A stretch of DNA of 52,201 nt from Flavobacterium sp. (GTDB lineage Bacteria; Bacteroidota; Bacteroidia; Flavobacteriales; Flavobacteriaceae): contig NZ_JAPZUB010000028.1 of assembly GCF_027533505.1 (NCBI RefSeq), forward strand, positions 1-52,201. The letters are read 5' to 3'. Shown in pieces: positions 9,665-18,564 of the stretch. Each line of letters begins with the position of its first letter. The stretch's first letter is position 1. Below the pieces are notes generated by a model. The model was not told the origin of the DNA and did no database searches. It saw only the letters and a program-made list of their open reading frames with translations. Position numbers and translations under genes: made by a program.

Positions 9665-10621
9665 TTATTTTTTACCCAGCAAACCGATAATCTGCTCGGC
9701 CAATTCCGTTCCGATACGGTCTTGGGCTTCCAAGGTGGCCGCACCAATGTGGGGCGTTAAGGAGATTTTAGGGTGCATTAATAGTTGAATCTCTGGCTGG
9801 GGTTCATTTTCAAAAACGTCCAATCCAGCAAACGCAATTTTTCCCTGGTCAAGTGCTTCCACCAATGCCACTTCATTGATTACACCTCCTCGGGCACAAT
9901 TGACAATTCCTGCACCGTCTTTCATCAAAGCAAATTCTTCCTTGTCAATAATATACTTTTCTTGCGCGGGTACATGTAACGTGATGAAATCAGCATGCTT
10001 AAGGACATCGGCTAAAGGTTCGGTGAGGATATCGACATCAATAAACTGCCCCGTGTAAAATTCGACCCGAATCGACGCTTTATCGATAAAGCTATCGGAG
10101 GCAATCACACGCATCCCCAAGCCCAAAGCCATTTTAGCCACCGCTTGCCCAATGCGTCCAAACCCGATAATACCCAAGGTTTTTCCGCGTAATTCAGTAC
10201 CGTTGGCATACGCCTTTTTTAACTCGTCAAAGTTGGAATCGCCTTCCAGCGGCATGTTTCGGTTGGCATCGTGTAAAAAACGAACCCCCGTAAACAAATG
10301 CGCAAATACCAGTTCGGCGACACTTTCAGAGGATGAAGCTGGGGTGTTAATCACCTGAATTCCTTTGCTACGCGCATAATCTACATCGATATTATCCATC
10401 CCAACGCCTCCTCGACCAATGATTTTGAGTCCGGGGCAGGCATCGATGATGTCTTTACGAATTTTGGTGGCGCTTCGTACTAAGACGACTTCAATTCCTT
10501 TTTCATTGACAAAATTGGCCACTTGTTCTTGTGCCACTTTTGTTGTGATTACTTCATAACCGCCTTTTTCTAAGGCTGCAATTCCACTTTTGGAAATGCC
10601 ATCGTTTGCTAAAACTTTCAT
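9665..10621 (-). CDS. serA: D-3-phosphoglycerate dehydrogenase (short form)
   Basis: Oxidises 3-phosphoglycerate to 3-phosphohydroxypyruvate, the first committed step of serine synthesis. It has 318 residues, so it lacks the C-terminal ACT domain of the E. coli enzyme and should not be serine-inhibited through that domain. The NAD-binding motif GFGRIG is at about 153-158, substrate Arg244 in CARGGVINE, the Glu around 271-273 in ENEPQ, and catalytic His291 in TPHIGAAT. serC lies directly upstream on the same strand, separated by 133 bases that hold a structured repeat. The pairing of the two genes supports the serine role over other 2-hydroxyacid dehydrogenases. Confidence 0.93.
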   Translation of the reverse strand: MKVLANDGISKSGIAALEKGGYEVITTKVAQEQVANFVNEKGIEVVLVRSATKIRKDIIDACPGLKIIGRGGVGMDNIDVDYARSKGIQVINTPASSSESVAELVFAHLFTGVRFLHDANRNMPLEGDSNFDELKKAYANGTELRGKTLGIIGFGRIGQAVAKMALGLGMRVIASDSFIDKASIRVEFYTGQFIDVDILTEPLADVLKHADFITLHVPAQEKYIIDKEEFALMKDGAGIVNCARGGVINEVALVEALDQGKIAFAGLDVFENEPQPEIQLLMHPKISLTPHIGAATLEAQDRIGTELAEQIIGLLGKK

Positions 10622-10639
10622 TTGTATCGTATTTTTTTT

Positions 10640-10754
10640 GGAGCTAATCAGGCTGTTCGCTGTATCTTTTATTCCGCTGGCGCTTCATAATAGGAGGCCT
10701 CCCTAAAATTCGGAACCATCCGCCTGCCTGCCGAAGGCATGGGGCTAGTCCGAC
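10640..10754 (-). repeat. structured intergenic repeat, copy 2
   Basis: Read on the minus strand it starts near GACTAGCCCCATGCC, contains a GCC-TTC-GGC hairpin and a longer variable core, and ends with GATACAGCGAACAGCC followed by TTAGCTCC. These ends match the other copies. It occupies the serC-serA gap in the sense direction, so it is probably transcribed inside the serC-serA mRNA. Confidence 0.7.
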
Positions 10755-11825
10755 TTAAATCGAACGCTCCAATTCTTGCATTGTGTTTACTAAAATTTGT
10801 ACACTTTCCAACGGCAAAGCGTTGTACATCGAGGCGCGATAGCCCCCTACCGAACGGTGACCGTTCAATCCCGAAATACCGGCCGCTTTCCAGAGGGCAT
10901 CAAACTTTTCAGTGTGCGCTGCATCCTTCAACAAAAAAGTGGCATTCATGGTACTGCGATCTTCGATAGCGGCAGTGCCATCAAACAATGGGTTACGGTC
11001 AATTTCGGCATACAATAAGGCTGCCTTTGCCGCATTAATTTTTTCGATACCTGCAATTCCACCTTGTTTTTTCAACCATTGTAACGTGAGTAAAGAGGCA
11101 TATACCGGAAAAACAGCCGGCGTATTGTACATACTTTCCCCTTTAATTTGTTTTTGGTAGTCCATCATGCTGGGTAGGGTGCGTCCTGTTTTTCCCAACA
11201 ATGCGTCTTTGATTACCACTAGCGTTGTTCCCGCCGGCCCCATATTCTTTTGGGCTCCTGCATATATCAAGGCAAATTGTGAAAAGTCCAACGTGCGCGA
11301 AAAAATATCCGAACTCATGTCGCAAATCATCGGAATATCGGTTTTCGGGAAGGATTTCATTTGGGTGCCAAAAATCGTATTGTTACTCGTACAATGGAAG
11401 TAGTTGGCATCTGCTGGAATAGCGTAATCTTTGGGAATATAATTGAAATTGGCATCTTTAGAAGTTCCCACGATTACCGTTTCTCCAAAAAGTTGCGCTT
11501 CTTTGATGGCATTCGCGGCCCAGGTTCCCGTTTCTAAGTACGCAGCTTTTCCATCGACTTTCATAAAATTGTAGGGAACGCGTAAAAATTCCATACTCGC
11601 GCCGCCTTGTAAAAATAAAACGTGGTACCCTTTTCCCTCCAAGCCAAGCAATTCCAAAACCAAAGCGCGCGCTTCTTCCATGACGGCAATAAAATCCTTA
11701 CTGCGGTGCGAAATTTCGAGAATCGACAAGCCCGATTGATTAAAATCCAAAATCGCTTGCGCCGATTGCTCAAAAACCTCTTGAGGAAGTATGCAGGGTC
11801 CAGCGCTGTAATTGTGTTTTTTCAT
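10755..11825 (-). CDS. serC: 3-phosphoserine/phosphohydroxythreonine transaminase
   Basis: PLP-dependent aminotransferase making 3-phosphoserine from 3-phosphohydroxypyruvate (and 4-phosphohydroxythreonine for PLP synthesis). It has 356 residues with the start at MKKHNYSAGPCILP, the family's typical N-terminus; the frame is open to 11930 but that stretch is not family-like. The PLP-binding Lys is Lys193 in AGAQKNMGPAG. GGASMEF (about 74-80) holds the phosphate-binding residues, and HRSVGGYRASMYNAL lies near the C-terminus. It sits upstream of serA in the same direction. serB is not in the window. Confidence 0.96.
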   Translation of the reverse strand: MKKHNYSAGPCILPQEVFEQSAQAILDFNQSGLSILEISHRSKDFIAVMEEARALVLELLGLEGKGYHVLFLQGGASMEFLRVPYNFMKVDGKAAYLETGTWAANAIKEAQLFGETVIVGTSKDANFNYIPKDYAIPADANYFHCTSNNTIFGTQMKSFPKTDIPMICDMSSDIFSRTLDFSQFALIYAGAQKNMGPAGTTLVVIKDALLGKTGRTLPSMMDYQKQIKGESMYNTPAVFPVYASLLTLQWLKKQGGIAGIEKINAAKAALLYAEIDRNPLFDGTAAIEDRSTMNATFLLKDAAHTEKFDALWKAAGISGLNGHRSVGGYRASMYNALPLESVQILVNTMQELERSI

Positions 11826-11959
11826 GAGTAACTGTCCAATAAATTCGTGTGATGTTGTATGGGTGCAAATTTCAACATTACGCGAGAGATATCCGATTGG
11901 GAAGGGAGGGATTCTAATCCGACTTATCAACTAAAACGTTTTAGTTAATAAGTAGTTAA

Positions 11960-13357
11960 TTAGTTTTTTAGGAATTTTGTTGTGAAAATCGCACCGTTTT
12001 TATCGGTTGCTTGTAGTAAATACATCCCGCTTTCCAAGTGAGCGATAGGAATAAATCCATTTTCATTCGTAAACGATAATGATTTGCCGCTTGCATCATA
12101 AAGCGTCAAGTTTTGACAGCTAAAATCAGCGGGTAATTGAATGAAATCGTGAGCAGGATTGGGAGCGATTACCAAAGTAGCGCTTGAAAAGGTTCGATTT
12201 CCCAAACTTGAAAAAGGAATATAGTAAGCTTTACCGTCATAAGGGCTAGGGTTGTTTTCTAAGGGCGCTCCTATACCTAAACCACTGCTGTTAATCGCGA
12301 GGGCACTCCCGAAGGCATCATCTTGAAAATCGGTTCCTTGGCCGTAAAGCGTCGAGGTGTGATTCCATGTGTTGTTTGAATAGTGATAGATTCGTAAAGG
12401 AAATTTTCGTTCTGTTTGTAACGTGTAATTATTTGTTCCAATAACCATGATATCGCCTTCAATTTTCAACCCGTTGACTATAGAATCGCCGTAATTTAGA
12501 TTCATAGTAGTTGAATTGGTCCACCCCATTCCATTGTGTTCAAAGCTTGTTAGATAATTGGCCGAGTAATCATTCGTTAAGACGAGGAGTTTATCATTGT
12601 GAAAGGCAAAATCCTTAATCATATTCGCAGAAGTATTCGTAAAATGAAAAGCCGCATTTTCAACCCAAGTATTTCCATTCCAATCAAAGGCTTTCAACGA
12701 TTGAAAGTCACCCGAGGTGTAATATGAAATGCCAGTTCCAATAAAAATTCGGTTGTTATGGGTCCAAATTTTACTCCCAAAATAGGGTGTTCCTGGTGCT
12801 GTAATTTGTTGAATATAGTTGTAGGTTGTACCATTGAATTGGTACACATAGACCGAACCTGCATTGCCACTCAAACTGGAAACTTGACTCACGAATAGAA
12901 AGTTACCCAAGATATGGATGTTTTTTCCAAAATGATCCTCAGCTATCGAATTCAGAGCCGTAAGGGTTTGGATTAATGTTCCTGTCGTTGAATTTTCAAA
13001 AACGTAGACACTACCAGCGTTCGCAACCGATCCATCTTTACTGGGCGCTCCAGCTACAACAAAATTTTGATTGACATCTATACTGTAGGCAAAATCGTCT
13101 TCCGCCGTCAAGGTTGGAATGTCATAAAAATTGGTTTGTACCACGTTCCCAGATGTACAATCAAATCGATAAATCTTACCCTTTTGCGCATTAAAGGTTG
13201 TGTTTTGAGTCGTCGCAAATAAATGATTGTTTTCATCCAAGACGACTCGCTTACCAAAGGCACTACCAGAAAACCCTGAAGCGGGATATATAGGTGAGAG
13301 GGTTTGTGAATATGCGAATACAGAAATAAATACGAATACAAGTATTAGTGGCTTCAT
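11960..13357 (-). CDS. secreted protein with FG-GAP-like repeats and T9SS type A sorting domain
   Basis: A 465-residue exported protein. Residues 1-18 are a signal peptide (ends FAYSQT). The middle (about 25-380) consists of repeated beta-rich units with AFGKRV, DDFAYSIDV, DHFGKNIHI and DDAFGSALAI, the pattern of FG-GAP/integrin-alpha-type propellers, often with VAGAP or IGAPL following. The last ~70 residues (ATLVIAPNPAHDFIQLP to the C-terminal TTKFLKN) are a type A sorting domain that directs export through the type IX secretion system and cell-surface attachment or release. The ligand or role is unknown. It stands alone between serC and the acyl-CoA reductase gene. Confidence 0.85.
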   Translation of the reverse strand: MKPLILVFVFISVFAYSQTLSPIYPASGFSGSAFGKRVVLDENNHLFATTQNTTFNAQKGKIYRFDCTSGNVVQTNFYDIPTLTAEDDFAYSIDVNQNFVVAGAPSKDGSVANAGSVYVFENSTTGTLIQTLTALNSIAEDHFGKNIHILGNFLFVSQVSSLSGNAGSVYVYQFNGTTYNYIQQITAPGTPYFGSKIWTHNNRIFIGTGISYYTSGDFQSLKAFDWNGNTWVENAAFHFTNTSANMIKDFAFHNDKLLVLTNDYSANYLTSFEHNGMGWTNSTTMNLNYGDSIVNGLKIEGDIMVIGTNNYTLQTERKFPLRIYHYSNNTWNHTSTLYGQGTDFQDDAFGSALAINSSGLGIGAPLENNPSPYDGKAYYIPFSSLGNRTFSSATLVIAPNPAHDFIQLPADFSCQNLTLYDASGKSLSFTNENGFIPIAHLESGMYLLQATDKNGAIFTTKFLKN

Positions 13358-13388
13358 AGAATTACATTTTATAGTAAATGTAGTGATA

Positions 13389-14447
13389 TTAAATCGTTTG
13401 TAAAAAAGCCAAGGTGTCTACATGATCGGCATAATCCCATAATTCGGGGCGTTGGGTTTTACCAAACGGAATGCTATCGGTTACAATTCCTTTGGAGACG
13501 ATGCATTGTAATTGGCCTTTTTCGCGTTCCAAACGTTCCTGAACCACGGATAAATCTTTGTAATATTCGTAAAAAATAGAAGAAATCGGTGAAGCATATC
13601 CCGCGTCTTCTTTCAACGTGAGAAAACCATTATCCAAAATGGGAAATAAGCTCATCAAAAATACCGCTTTGTTGTAATCGTAATTGTTGGCGTATTTTTC
13701 ATAGGCAATACAATCCTTGTAGGTGTACATCGCTTCAAAAAAACGGTCAAACGTGTAGCCTTCGGGAACAAATACCTTCGAAACATTGCGGCATCCCAGT
13801 CCAAAGTAGCGAAAAATATCTTCCCCCAACTGTATTAAATCCTCTTTGGTTTCCGTACCGTCCATCACCGCAACCGAATTTCGGTTTTTACGAATGATAG
13901 ACGGTCTGTCCTTAAAATAATACTCAAAATAGCGTGCCGTATTATTGCTTCCTGTTGCAATCACGGCTTGAAATCCTTCAAGTTTCCCTTCGGTAAAAGA
14001 AATATAATCTGCTATGCGAGGCTCGCAAGCAATCAAATACTCCACCAGAAAAGGCACCATTTTTTGATCGTTAGACGATGTTTTTACAAGGGCTTTGTGT
14101 CCCGAAACCAACACACTCAATACATCATGAAATCCTACCAACGGAATATTTCCCGCCAACACCAAGCCCACCGTTTTGGGTTGAATATTTCCAAAGTCAT
14201 AGGGTTGGAGCCAAGTGTTTAGGTTGTCTTCGGTGAGCGCTTGAGCCCATGATTGTAAAGCATAACGCATTTGTTCAGGGGTAAACCAACCGTTGTGATG
14301 TTGCGCCGATTCGAGGTGCCCAAGCATGCGGTCAAAAAACAATTCGTTGTGCAAAACCGCTGGATTTTTTGTAGGAGTCGTGGTGCCAAATTGGTGTAAA
14401 AAATGACCTAAATGAACCAACGTTGATTTTTTATCGAATTGTAACAT
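13389..14447 (-). CDS. acyl-CoA reductase (LuxC family)
   Basis: A 352-residue LuxC-like reductase, expected to reduce acyl-CoA or acyl groups to aldehydes with NAD(P)H through a Cys thioester. Visible family segments are VGLVLAGNIPLVGFHDVL near residue 93, VIATGSNNTARYFEYYF near 163, and FGLGCRNVSKVFVP near 220, which contains the candidate nucleophile Cys. No luciferase or fatty-acid gene is nearby, so bioluminescence is not implied. It is divergent from a ferredoxin gene with only about 60 bases between the starts, so the two may share regulation. Confidence 0.85.
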   Translation of the reverse strand: MLQFDKKSTLVHLGHFLHQFGTTTPTKNPAVLHNELFFDRMLGHLESAQHHNGWFTPEQMRYALQSWAQALTEDNLNTWLQPYDFGNIQPKTVGLVLAGNIPLVGFHDVLSVLVSGHKALVKTSSNDQKMVPFLVEYLIACEPRIADYISFTEGKLEGFQAVIATGSNNTARYFEYYFKDRPSIIRKNRNSVAVMDGTETKEDLIQLGEDIFRYFGLGCRNVSKVFVPEGYTFDRFFEAMYTYKDCIAYEKYANNYDYNKAVFLMSLFPILDNGFLTLKEDAGYASPISSIFYEYYKDLSVVQERLEREKGQLQCIVSKGIVTDSIPFGKTQRPELWDYADHVDTLAFLQTI

Positions 14448-14454
14448 GGGGTGC

Positions 14455-14485
14455 TTGTGTATGAAGGGTATTGATTGTAAATTTG
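14455..14485 (+). promoter_or_regulatory. promoter of the ferredoxin gene
   Basis: TTG at 14455-14457, a 20-base spacer, and TAAATTTG at 14478-14485 fit the Bacteroidota TTG / TAnnTTTG consensus. It lies 23 bases before the ferredoxin ATG. Confidence 0.6.
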
Positions 14486-14507
14486 CACAAAACTAATAAA
14501 ATTCGCT

Positions 14508-14858
14508 ATGGCAATCAAAATAACTGACGAGTGCATCAATTGTGGTGCTTGCGAGCCGGAATGTCCGAATACTGCGATTTATGAAGGTGCGGATAACTGG
14601 CGGTACAAAGACGGTACAAAATTACGCGGATCGGTTGTGCTTCCCGATGGAACTACCATTGACGCGGATGCCCCTCAACGTCCTATTTCGGATGATTTGT
14701 ATTACATTGTGCCTGGAAAATGTACCGAGTGTAAAGGGTTTCACGAAGAGCCTCAATGCGCTGCCGTATGTCCTGTAGACTGTTGTGTACCCGATGACGA
14801 TCATGTGGAAAGCGAAGAAACCTTATTGAACCGTCAATCGTTTTTACACAACGAGTAG
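14508..14858 (+). CDS. 4Fe-4S dicluster ferredoxin
   Basis: A 116-residue soluble electron carrier with two cluster motifs. The first is [12 protein letters not shown] near the N-terminus. The second is CTEC, an insertion, then [10 protein letters not shown] near residues 77-95. About 45 residues between them form an insert ([15 protein letters not shown] onwards) typical of Bacteroidota Fdx proteins. The insertion between the second motif's Cys pairs is like that of bacterial YfhL/Alvin-type ferredoxins. The redox partner cannot be named; the divergent acyl-CoA reductase uses NAD(P)H, so the proximity need not mean a functional link. It has its own promoter and terminator. Confidence 0.92.
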   Translation: MAIKITDECINCGACEPECPNTAIYEGADNWRYKDGTKLRGSVVLPDGTTIDADAPQRPISDDLYYIVPGKCTECKGFHEEPQCAAVCPVDCCVPDDDHVESEETLLNRQSFLHNE

Positions 14859-14884
14859 GTCAAATTTACTTGTAAGAAAATATC

Positions 14885-14914
14885 AAACACTTTCTATTTT
14901 CAGGTGTTTTTTTT
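14885..14914 (+). terminator. terminator of the ferredoxin gene
   Basis: AAACACTT pairs with AGGTGTTT (one G-T pair) around a nine-base loop, followed by a T-run. It starts 27 bases after the stop codon. Confidence 0.6.
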
Positions 14915-14984
14915 ATGCCTTTTTGTTAAAAGTTTGCAAATTTTACGGTGTTTTTCTTAAATTTGATAACAAATCCTGCTAGTG

Positions 14985-16154
14985 ATGCGTACGTTTCTTC
15001 TGTTTTGGTTCGGATGTCTCTTGACGATTGCACATGCCCAACAAGGGGATATTCATTTGGTGTTTAAAGATGCCGAAACCCAAGCTCCTATTGAAGATGT
15101 AACCGTTACGGTGTTACGTACCAAGCAAAATTACATCAGCAATCCCGAAGGACGTGTTTCTTTTGCCCTCAAGGGGGTGTCCAGTATTCAAATTGCCCAT
15201 TCGAGCTATGAAAGTCAAAGTGTTCGCTCGACGGCTTTAAAACTTAAAGAGAATGTTATTTTTCTAAAAAGTGCTGTGAATACTTTGGATGAGATTGTGA
15301 TCACCAAGCAGCATCCACAAAAAATACTCAAAGGATTGATTGAAAATTCAGTCGACAAATTGACCACTCCGTGCCGCTTAAAAGTCTATTCCCGCGAATT
15401 TTTTAAACGGAATGGCAACTACATGTTTTATAACGATGGGTTACTGCATTTTCAGATTTCTGGAAAAAATAAAGATTTTAAAAACGACATTCTCGTGGAG
15501 CAAAACCGCTCGATCGGGTTGGTGGATGCCGATGTTTCACAAGACCTATTGGGGTACGATTTGAATAATATTATGGGGAATTATTACAATTTTAAATACC
15601 TCGAACCCTTACTGGAGGCCCGCGCACGAAAGGATTATGATTTTTTGATTAAGTCCTATACCAAAAATGACAACTACTATGTAATGGTGATCAATCCCCT
15701 TGATCCTGTAAAAGGTTTTAAAGACGATTACACCATTTTGTACGATAAGAAAAAGAAAATTATTCTTGAAGTCAGTTCCTCTGTCACGCCCAATGCCGTA
15801 GCCAATGCTCCCGAAAAGCGCAGTGTGGGCGCTCGCAATCTCTACAAATCCAATTACAAAAACATCTATCGTTATGCAGGTGATCAAGAGTATTATCTAT
15901 TGAGTTCGCGCGAAGAAATTGGATTTGAACGGGTGGATAAAAAGGACGTTCGTACCGAAATAGAAGTCCGTAATTACTTCATCACCACGGGATTTAGTCG
16001 CAATGAGTTTTCTTTTAAGGAGAGCGAAATTTTCAAAGACAAAGCCCTTTTTAACCTAAAAGATAAAATTCTCACCGATTACTGGAATGTTTCGGGATTG
16101 CTCCCTACTCCTGAAGAAGAAGCCATTATCAAAAATATCTCCGACGAACCTTAG
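14985..16154 (+). CDS. exported protein with carboxypeptidase-like regulatory domain
   Basis: A 389-residue exported protein. The start is the ATG at 14985, since the codon before it is GTG. Residues 1-18 are a signal peptide ending in AHAQ. Residues 19-95 form a CarboxypepD_reg-like beta sandwich (GDIHLVFKDAETQAPIEDV, SNPEGRVSFAL), the type found at the N-terminus of TonB-dependent transporters, but no barrel follows. The rest is an uncharacterised domain rich in Lys, Asp and Tyr, perhaps DUF5686-related. No lipobox is seen, so it is probably periplasmic or outer-membrane associated. No clear partner nearby. Confidence 0.75.
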   Translation: MRTFLLFWFGCLLTIAHAQQGDIHLVFKDAETQAPIEDVTVTVLRTKQNYISNPEGRVSFALKGVSSIQIAHSSYESQSVRSTALKLKENVIFLKSAVNTLDEIVITKQHPQKILKGLIENSVDKLTTPCRLKVYSREFFKRNGNYMFYNDGLLHFQISGKNKDFKNDILVEQNRSIGLVDADVSQDLLGYDLNNIMGNYYNFKYLEPLLEARARKDYDFLIKSYTKNDNYYVMVINPLDPVKGFKDDYTILYDKKKKIILEVSSSVTPNAVANAPEKRSVGARNLYKSNYKNIYRYAGDQEYYLLSSREEIGFERVDKKDVRTEIEVRNYFITTGFSRNEFSFKESEIFKDKALFNLKDKILTDYWNVSGLLPTPEEEAIIKNISDEP

Positions 16155-16168
16155 ATTTTTGCTGTTTT

Positions 16169-16195
16169 TTGAATGGGTTTAATGCGCTATATTTG
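16169..16195 (+). promoter_or_regulatory. promoter of ychF
   Basis: TTG at 16169-16171, a 16-base spacer, and TATATTTG at 16188-16195 match the Bacteroidota promoter consensus. The leader to the ychF ATG is about 15 bases. Confidence 0.55.
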
Positions 16196-16215
16196 CCCCA
16201 CAAAAATAAAAATCA

Positions 16216-17310
16216 ATGAAAGCAGGTATCGTGGGATTGCCCAATGTAGGGAAATCAACTCTTTTTAATTGTTTATCCAATGCCAAGGCGCAAAGTGCGA
16301 ACTTTCCGTTTTGTACCATTGAGCCTAATATTGGGGTAGTCAATGTGCCCGATCCGCGTTTGGAAAAATTGGAAGAATTGGTCAATCCTGAACGGGTATT
16401 GCCCGCTACGGTTGAAATTGTAGACATCGCCGGATTGGTAAAAGGTGCTAGTAAAGGCGAAGGGTTAGGCAATCAGTTTTTGGCCAATATCCGAGAATGT
16501 AACGCGATTATTCATGTGTTACGTTGTTTTGATAACGATAATATTGTACACGTAGATGGCAATGTGAATCCGATTCGCGACAAAGAAACTATCGATATTG
16601 AATTGCAATTGAAAGACCTTGAAACGGTTGAAAAACGATTGGAAAAAGTCAATCGAACGGCCAAAGCGGGCATCAAAGAAGCCGTTTTGGAACAGTCGTT
16701 ATTAAATCAAATTCGCGATTTATTGTTGCAAGGAAAATCCGCACGTACTGTTGTAGCACAAAACCAAGACGAAGCCGATTTGTTGGAAGCCTTTCAGTTA
16801 ATCACCACCAAACCCGTACTTTACGTTTGCAATGTTGATGAAAATTCAGCGGTAAATGGCAATGCTTATGTTGACCAAGTACGCGAATTGGTCAAATCTG
16901 AAAATGCCGAAGTACTGGTATTGGCTGTGGCTACTGAGGCCGATATTACCGAATTAGAGACCTATGAAGAGCGGCAAATGTTTTTAGAAGATATGGGCTT
17001 GGATGAGCCTGGGGTTTCCAAATTGATTCGGGCCGCTTATCGTTTGTTGAATTTACAAACCTATTTTACCGCAGGGGTGAAAGAAGTTCGCGCTTGGACC
17101 ATTCATGTGGGGGATACCGCTCCCAAAGCAGCAGGCGTGATTCACACTGATTTTGAAAAAGGATTTATCCGAGCCGAAGTGATTGCTTACGATGATTATG
17201 TCCAATTCGGCTCAGAAGCAAAAGTAAAAGAGGCGGGAAAACTTCGCGTCGAGGGAAAAGAATATATCGTGAAAGACGGTGATGTGATGCATTTCCGATT
17301 TAATGTATAA
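16216..17310 (+). CDS. ychF: redox-regulated ATPase YchF (OLA1 family)
   Basis: Universally conserved Obg-family P-loop protein that prefers ATP to GTP and binds ribosomes. It has 364 residues, full length. G1 GLPNVGKST is at residues 7-15, followed by NFPFCTIEPN, the G3-region DIAGLVKGASKGEGLGNQF near 70-88, and NVDE in place of the classic NKxD, the change that explains ATP preference in this family. A coiled-coil insert (about 125-195) and a C-terminal TGS domain (from about 280, ending in VKDGDVMHFRFNV) complete it. It has its own promoter and terminator. Confidence 0.97.
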   Translation: MKAGIVGLPNVGKSTLFNCLSNAKAQSANFPFCTIEPNIGVVNVPDPRLEKLEELVNPERVLPATVEIVDIAGLVKGASKGEGLGNQFLANIRECNAIIHVLRCFDNDNIVHVDGNVNPIRDKETIDIELQLKDLETVEKRLEKVNRTAKAGIKEAVLEQSLLNQIRDLLLQGKSARTVVAQNQDEADLLEAFQLITTKPVLYVCNVDENSAVNGNAYVDQVRELVKSENAEVLVLAVATEADITELETYEERQMFLEDMGLDEPGVSKLIRAAYRLLNLQTYFTAGVKEVRAWTIHVGDTAPKAAGVIHTDFEKGFIRAEVIAYDDYVQFGSEAKVKEAGKLRVEGKEYIVKDGDVMHFRFNV

Positions 17311-17334
17311 GTTAAATCACTTAAATTTTCATAG

Positions 17335-17362
17335 AAAGCACGGGTTTTTCCGTGCTTTTTTT
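17335..17362 (+). terminator. terminator of ychF
   Basis: Perfect nine-base stem AAAGCACGG / CCGTGCTTT with a six-base loop, followed by T-rich sequence. Confidence 0.85.
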
Positions 17363-17419
17363 ATTTTGTTTTAACAAATTTTATACATTTAACAAGTCTA
17401 CACAACAACACGCTAAACT

Positions 17420-18559
17420 ATGAAATTACAACAACTGCTAGTTCAGGGCAATACATTTGAAGAAGTTTATTGTGACGCACACTTTCAGGCCCAAGAAATC
17501 TGTTTAGTCTTAGCTTTTGGTCAAACTACTTTGTTAGAAAAACACCCACCATTTCAACTTTTACAGACCATTTACCCGAAGGCAACAATTCTTATTTGTT
17601 CCTCTTCCGGACAGATTTCTAATAACGTTCGTATTGAAGAAGCTATTGTAGTTACCGCGATTCAACTCGAAAAGGCAAGCTTCAAAGCTTTAGAATTTGA
17701 GGACCAAAAAGATAATTCGATTGTAGAAATGGGTAAAAAATTTAGCGCCGAGTTATTGACGCCCGATCTTAGAGCAGTTCTTTTACTCTCCGAAGGAACA
17801 CATGTCAATGGTTCTGAATTAATTCAGGAATTAATTACGCAGTCGGATGGGAAAATTCCATTTTTTGGCGGATTAGCAGGCGATGAGTATCGTTTTGAAA
17901 AAACAATTGTCGGACTCAATGCTGATGCGCAACCTGGTAAAATAGTGGCGGTTGGGTTTTATGGAGAAGGATTGAAGTTTGGATTTGCCAGTGAAGGCGG
18001 ATGGGCTGATTTTGGACCCGAAAGGGAAGTGACCCATTCCAATAAAAATGTTTTGTATCGTATTGGGGACCGAAACGCGCTTGAATTGTACAAAGACTAT
18101 TTGGGGAAATATGCCGAAGAGCTCCCGGGTTCAGCCCTTTATTTTCCTTTATCTATGAAAGAGAATCCCGAGTCAGAGCCTGTTGTGCGAACTATATTGG
18201 CTATAGATGAACAGGAAAAATCCATGACCTTTGCCGGTAATATACCGTTGGGCTCTCGCGTGCGGTTCATGCGCGGCAATATGGATAAATTGATCGATGC
18301 AGCGGCCAATGCGGCTATGCAACTTCGCACACAGCTTCCATCTCGCCCACAATTGGCTTTTTTGGTAAGTTGTGTGGGACGCCGTATCGTTTTGGCAGAA
18401 CGGGTAGATGAAGAATTAGAATTCATCAAGCAAACGTTTGGTAACGAAACCGTGTTGTTTGGGTTTTATTCCTACGGTGAAATTTCCCCTGATAAGTATG
18501 ATTTAGGTTGTGAATTGCATAACCAAACCATGACTATTGCCACCCTTTTTGAAGCCTAA
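17420..18559 (+). CDS. FIST domain sensor protein
   Basis: A 379-residue soluble protein with the FIST_N domain (about 25-205) and FIST_C domain (about 215-375). Recognisable parts are ILICSSSGQISNN, PFFGGLAGD, and the C-terminal LVSCVGRR and VLFGFYSYGEISP. FIST domains are proposed to sense small ligands, possibly amino acids, and occur with kinases or methyl-accepting proteins. No signal peptide or membrane segment is present. It ends five bases before a soluble hybrid histidine kinase, so the two form an operon and probably a sensor-kinase pair; that partnership is inferred from the layout. Confidence 0.88.
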   Translation: MKLQQLLVQGNTFEEVYCDAHFQAQEICLVLAFGQTTLLEKHPPFQLLQTIYPKATILICSSSGQISNNVRIEEAIVVTAIQLEKASFKALEFEDQKDNSIVEMGKKFSAELLTPDLRAVLLLSEGTHVNGSELIQELITQSDGKIPFFGGLAGDEYRFEKTIVGLNADAQPGKIVAVGFYGEGLKFGFASEGGWADFGPEREVTHSNKNVLYRIGDRNALELYKDYLGKYAEELPGSALYFPLSMKENPESEPVVRTILAIDEQEKSMTFAGNIPLGSRVRFMRGNMDKLIDAAANAAMQLRTQLPSRPQLAFLVSCVGRRIVLAERVDEELEFIKQTFGNETVLFGFYSYGEISPDKYDLGCELHNQTMTIATLFEA

Positions 18560-18564
18560 TTGCT

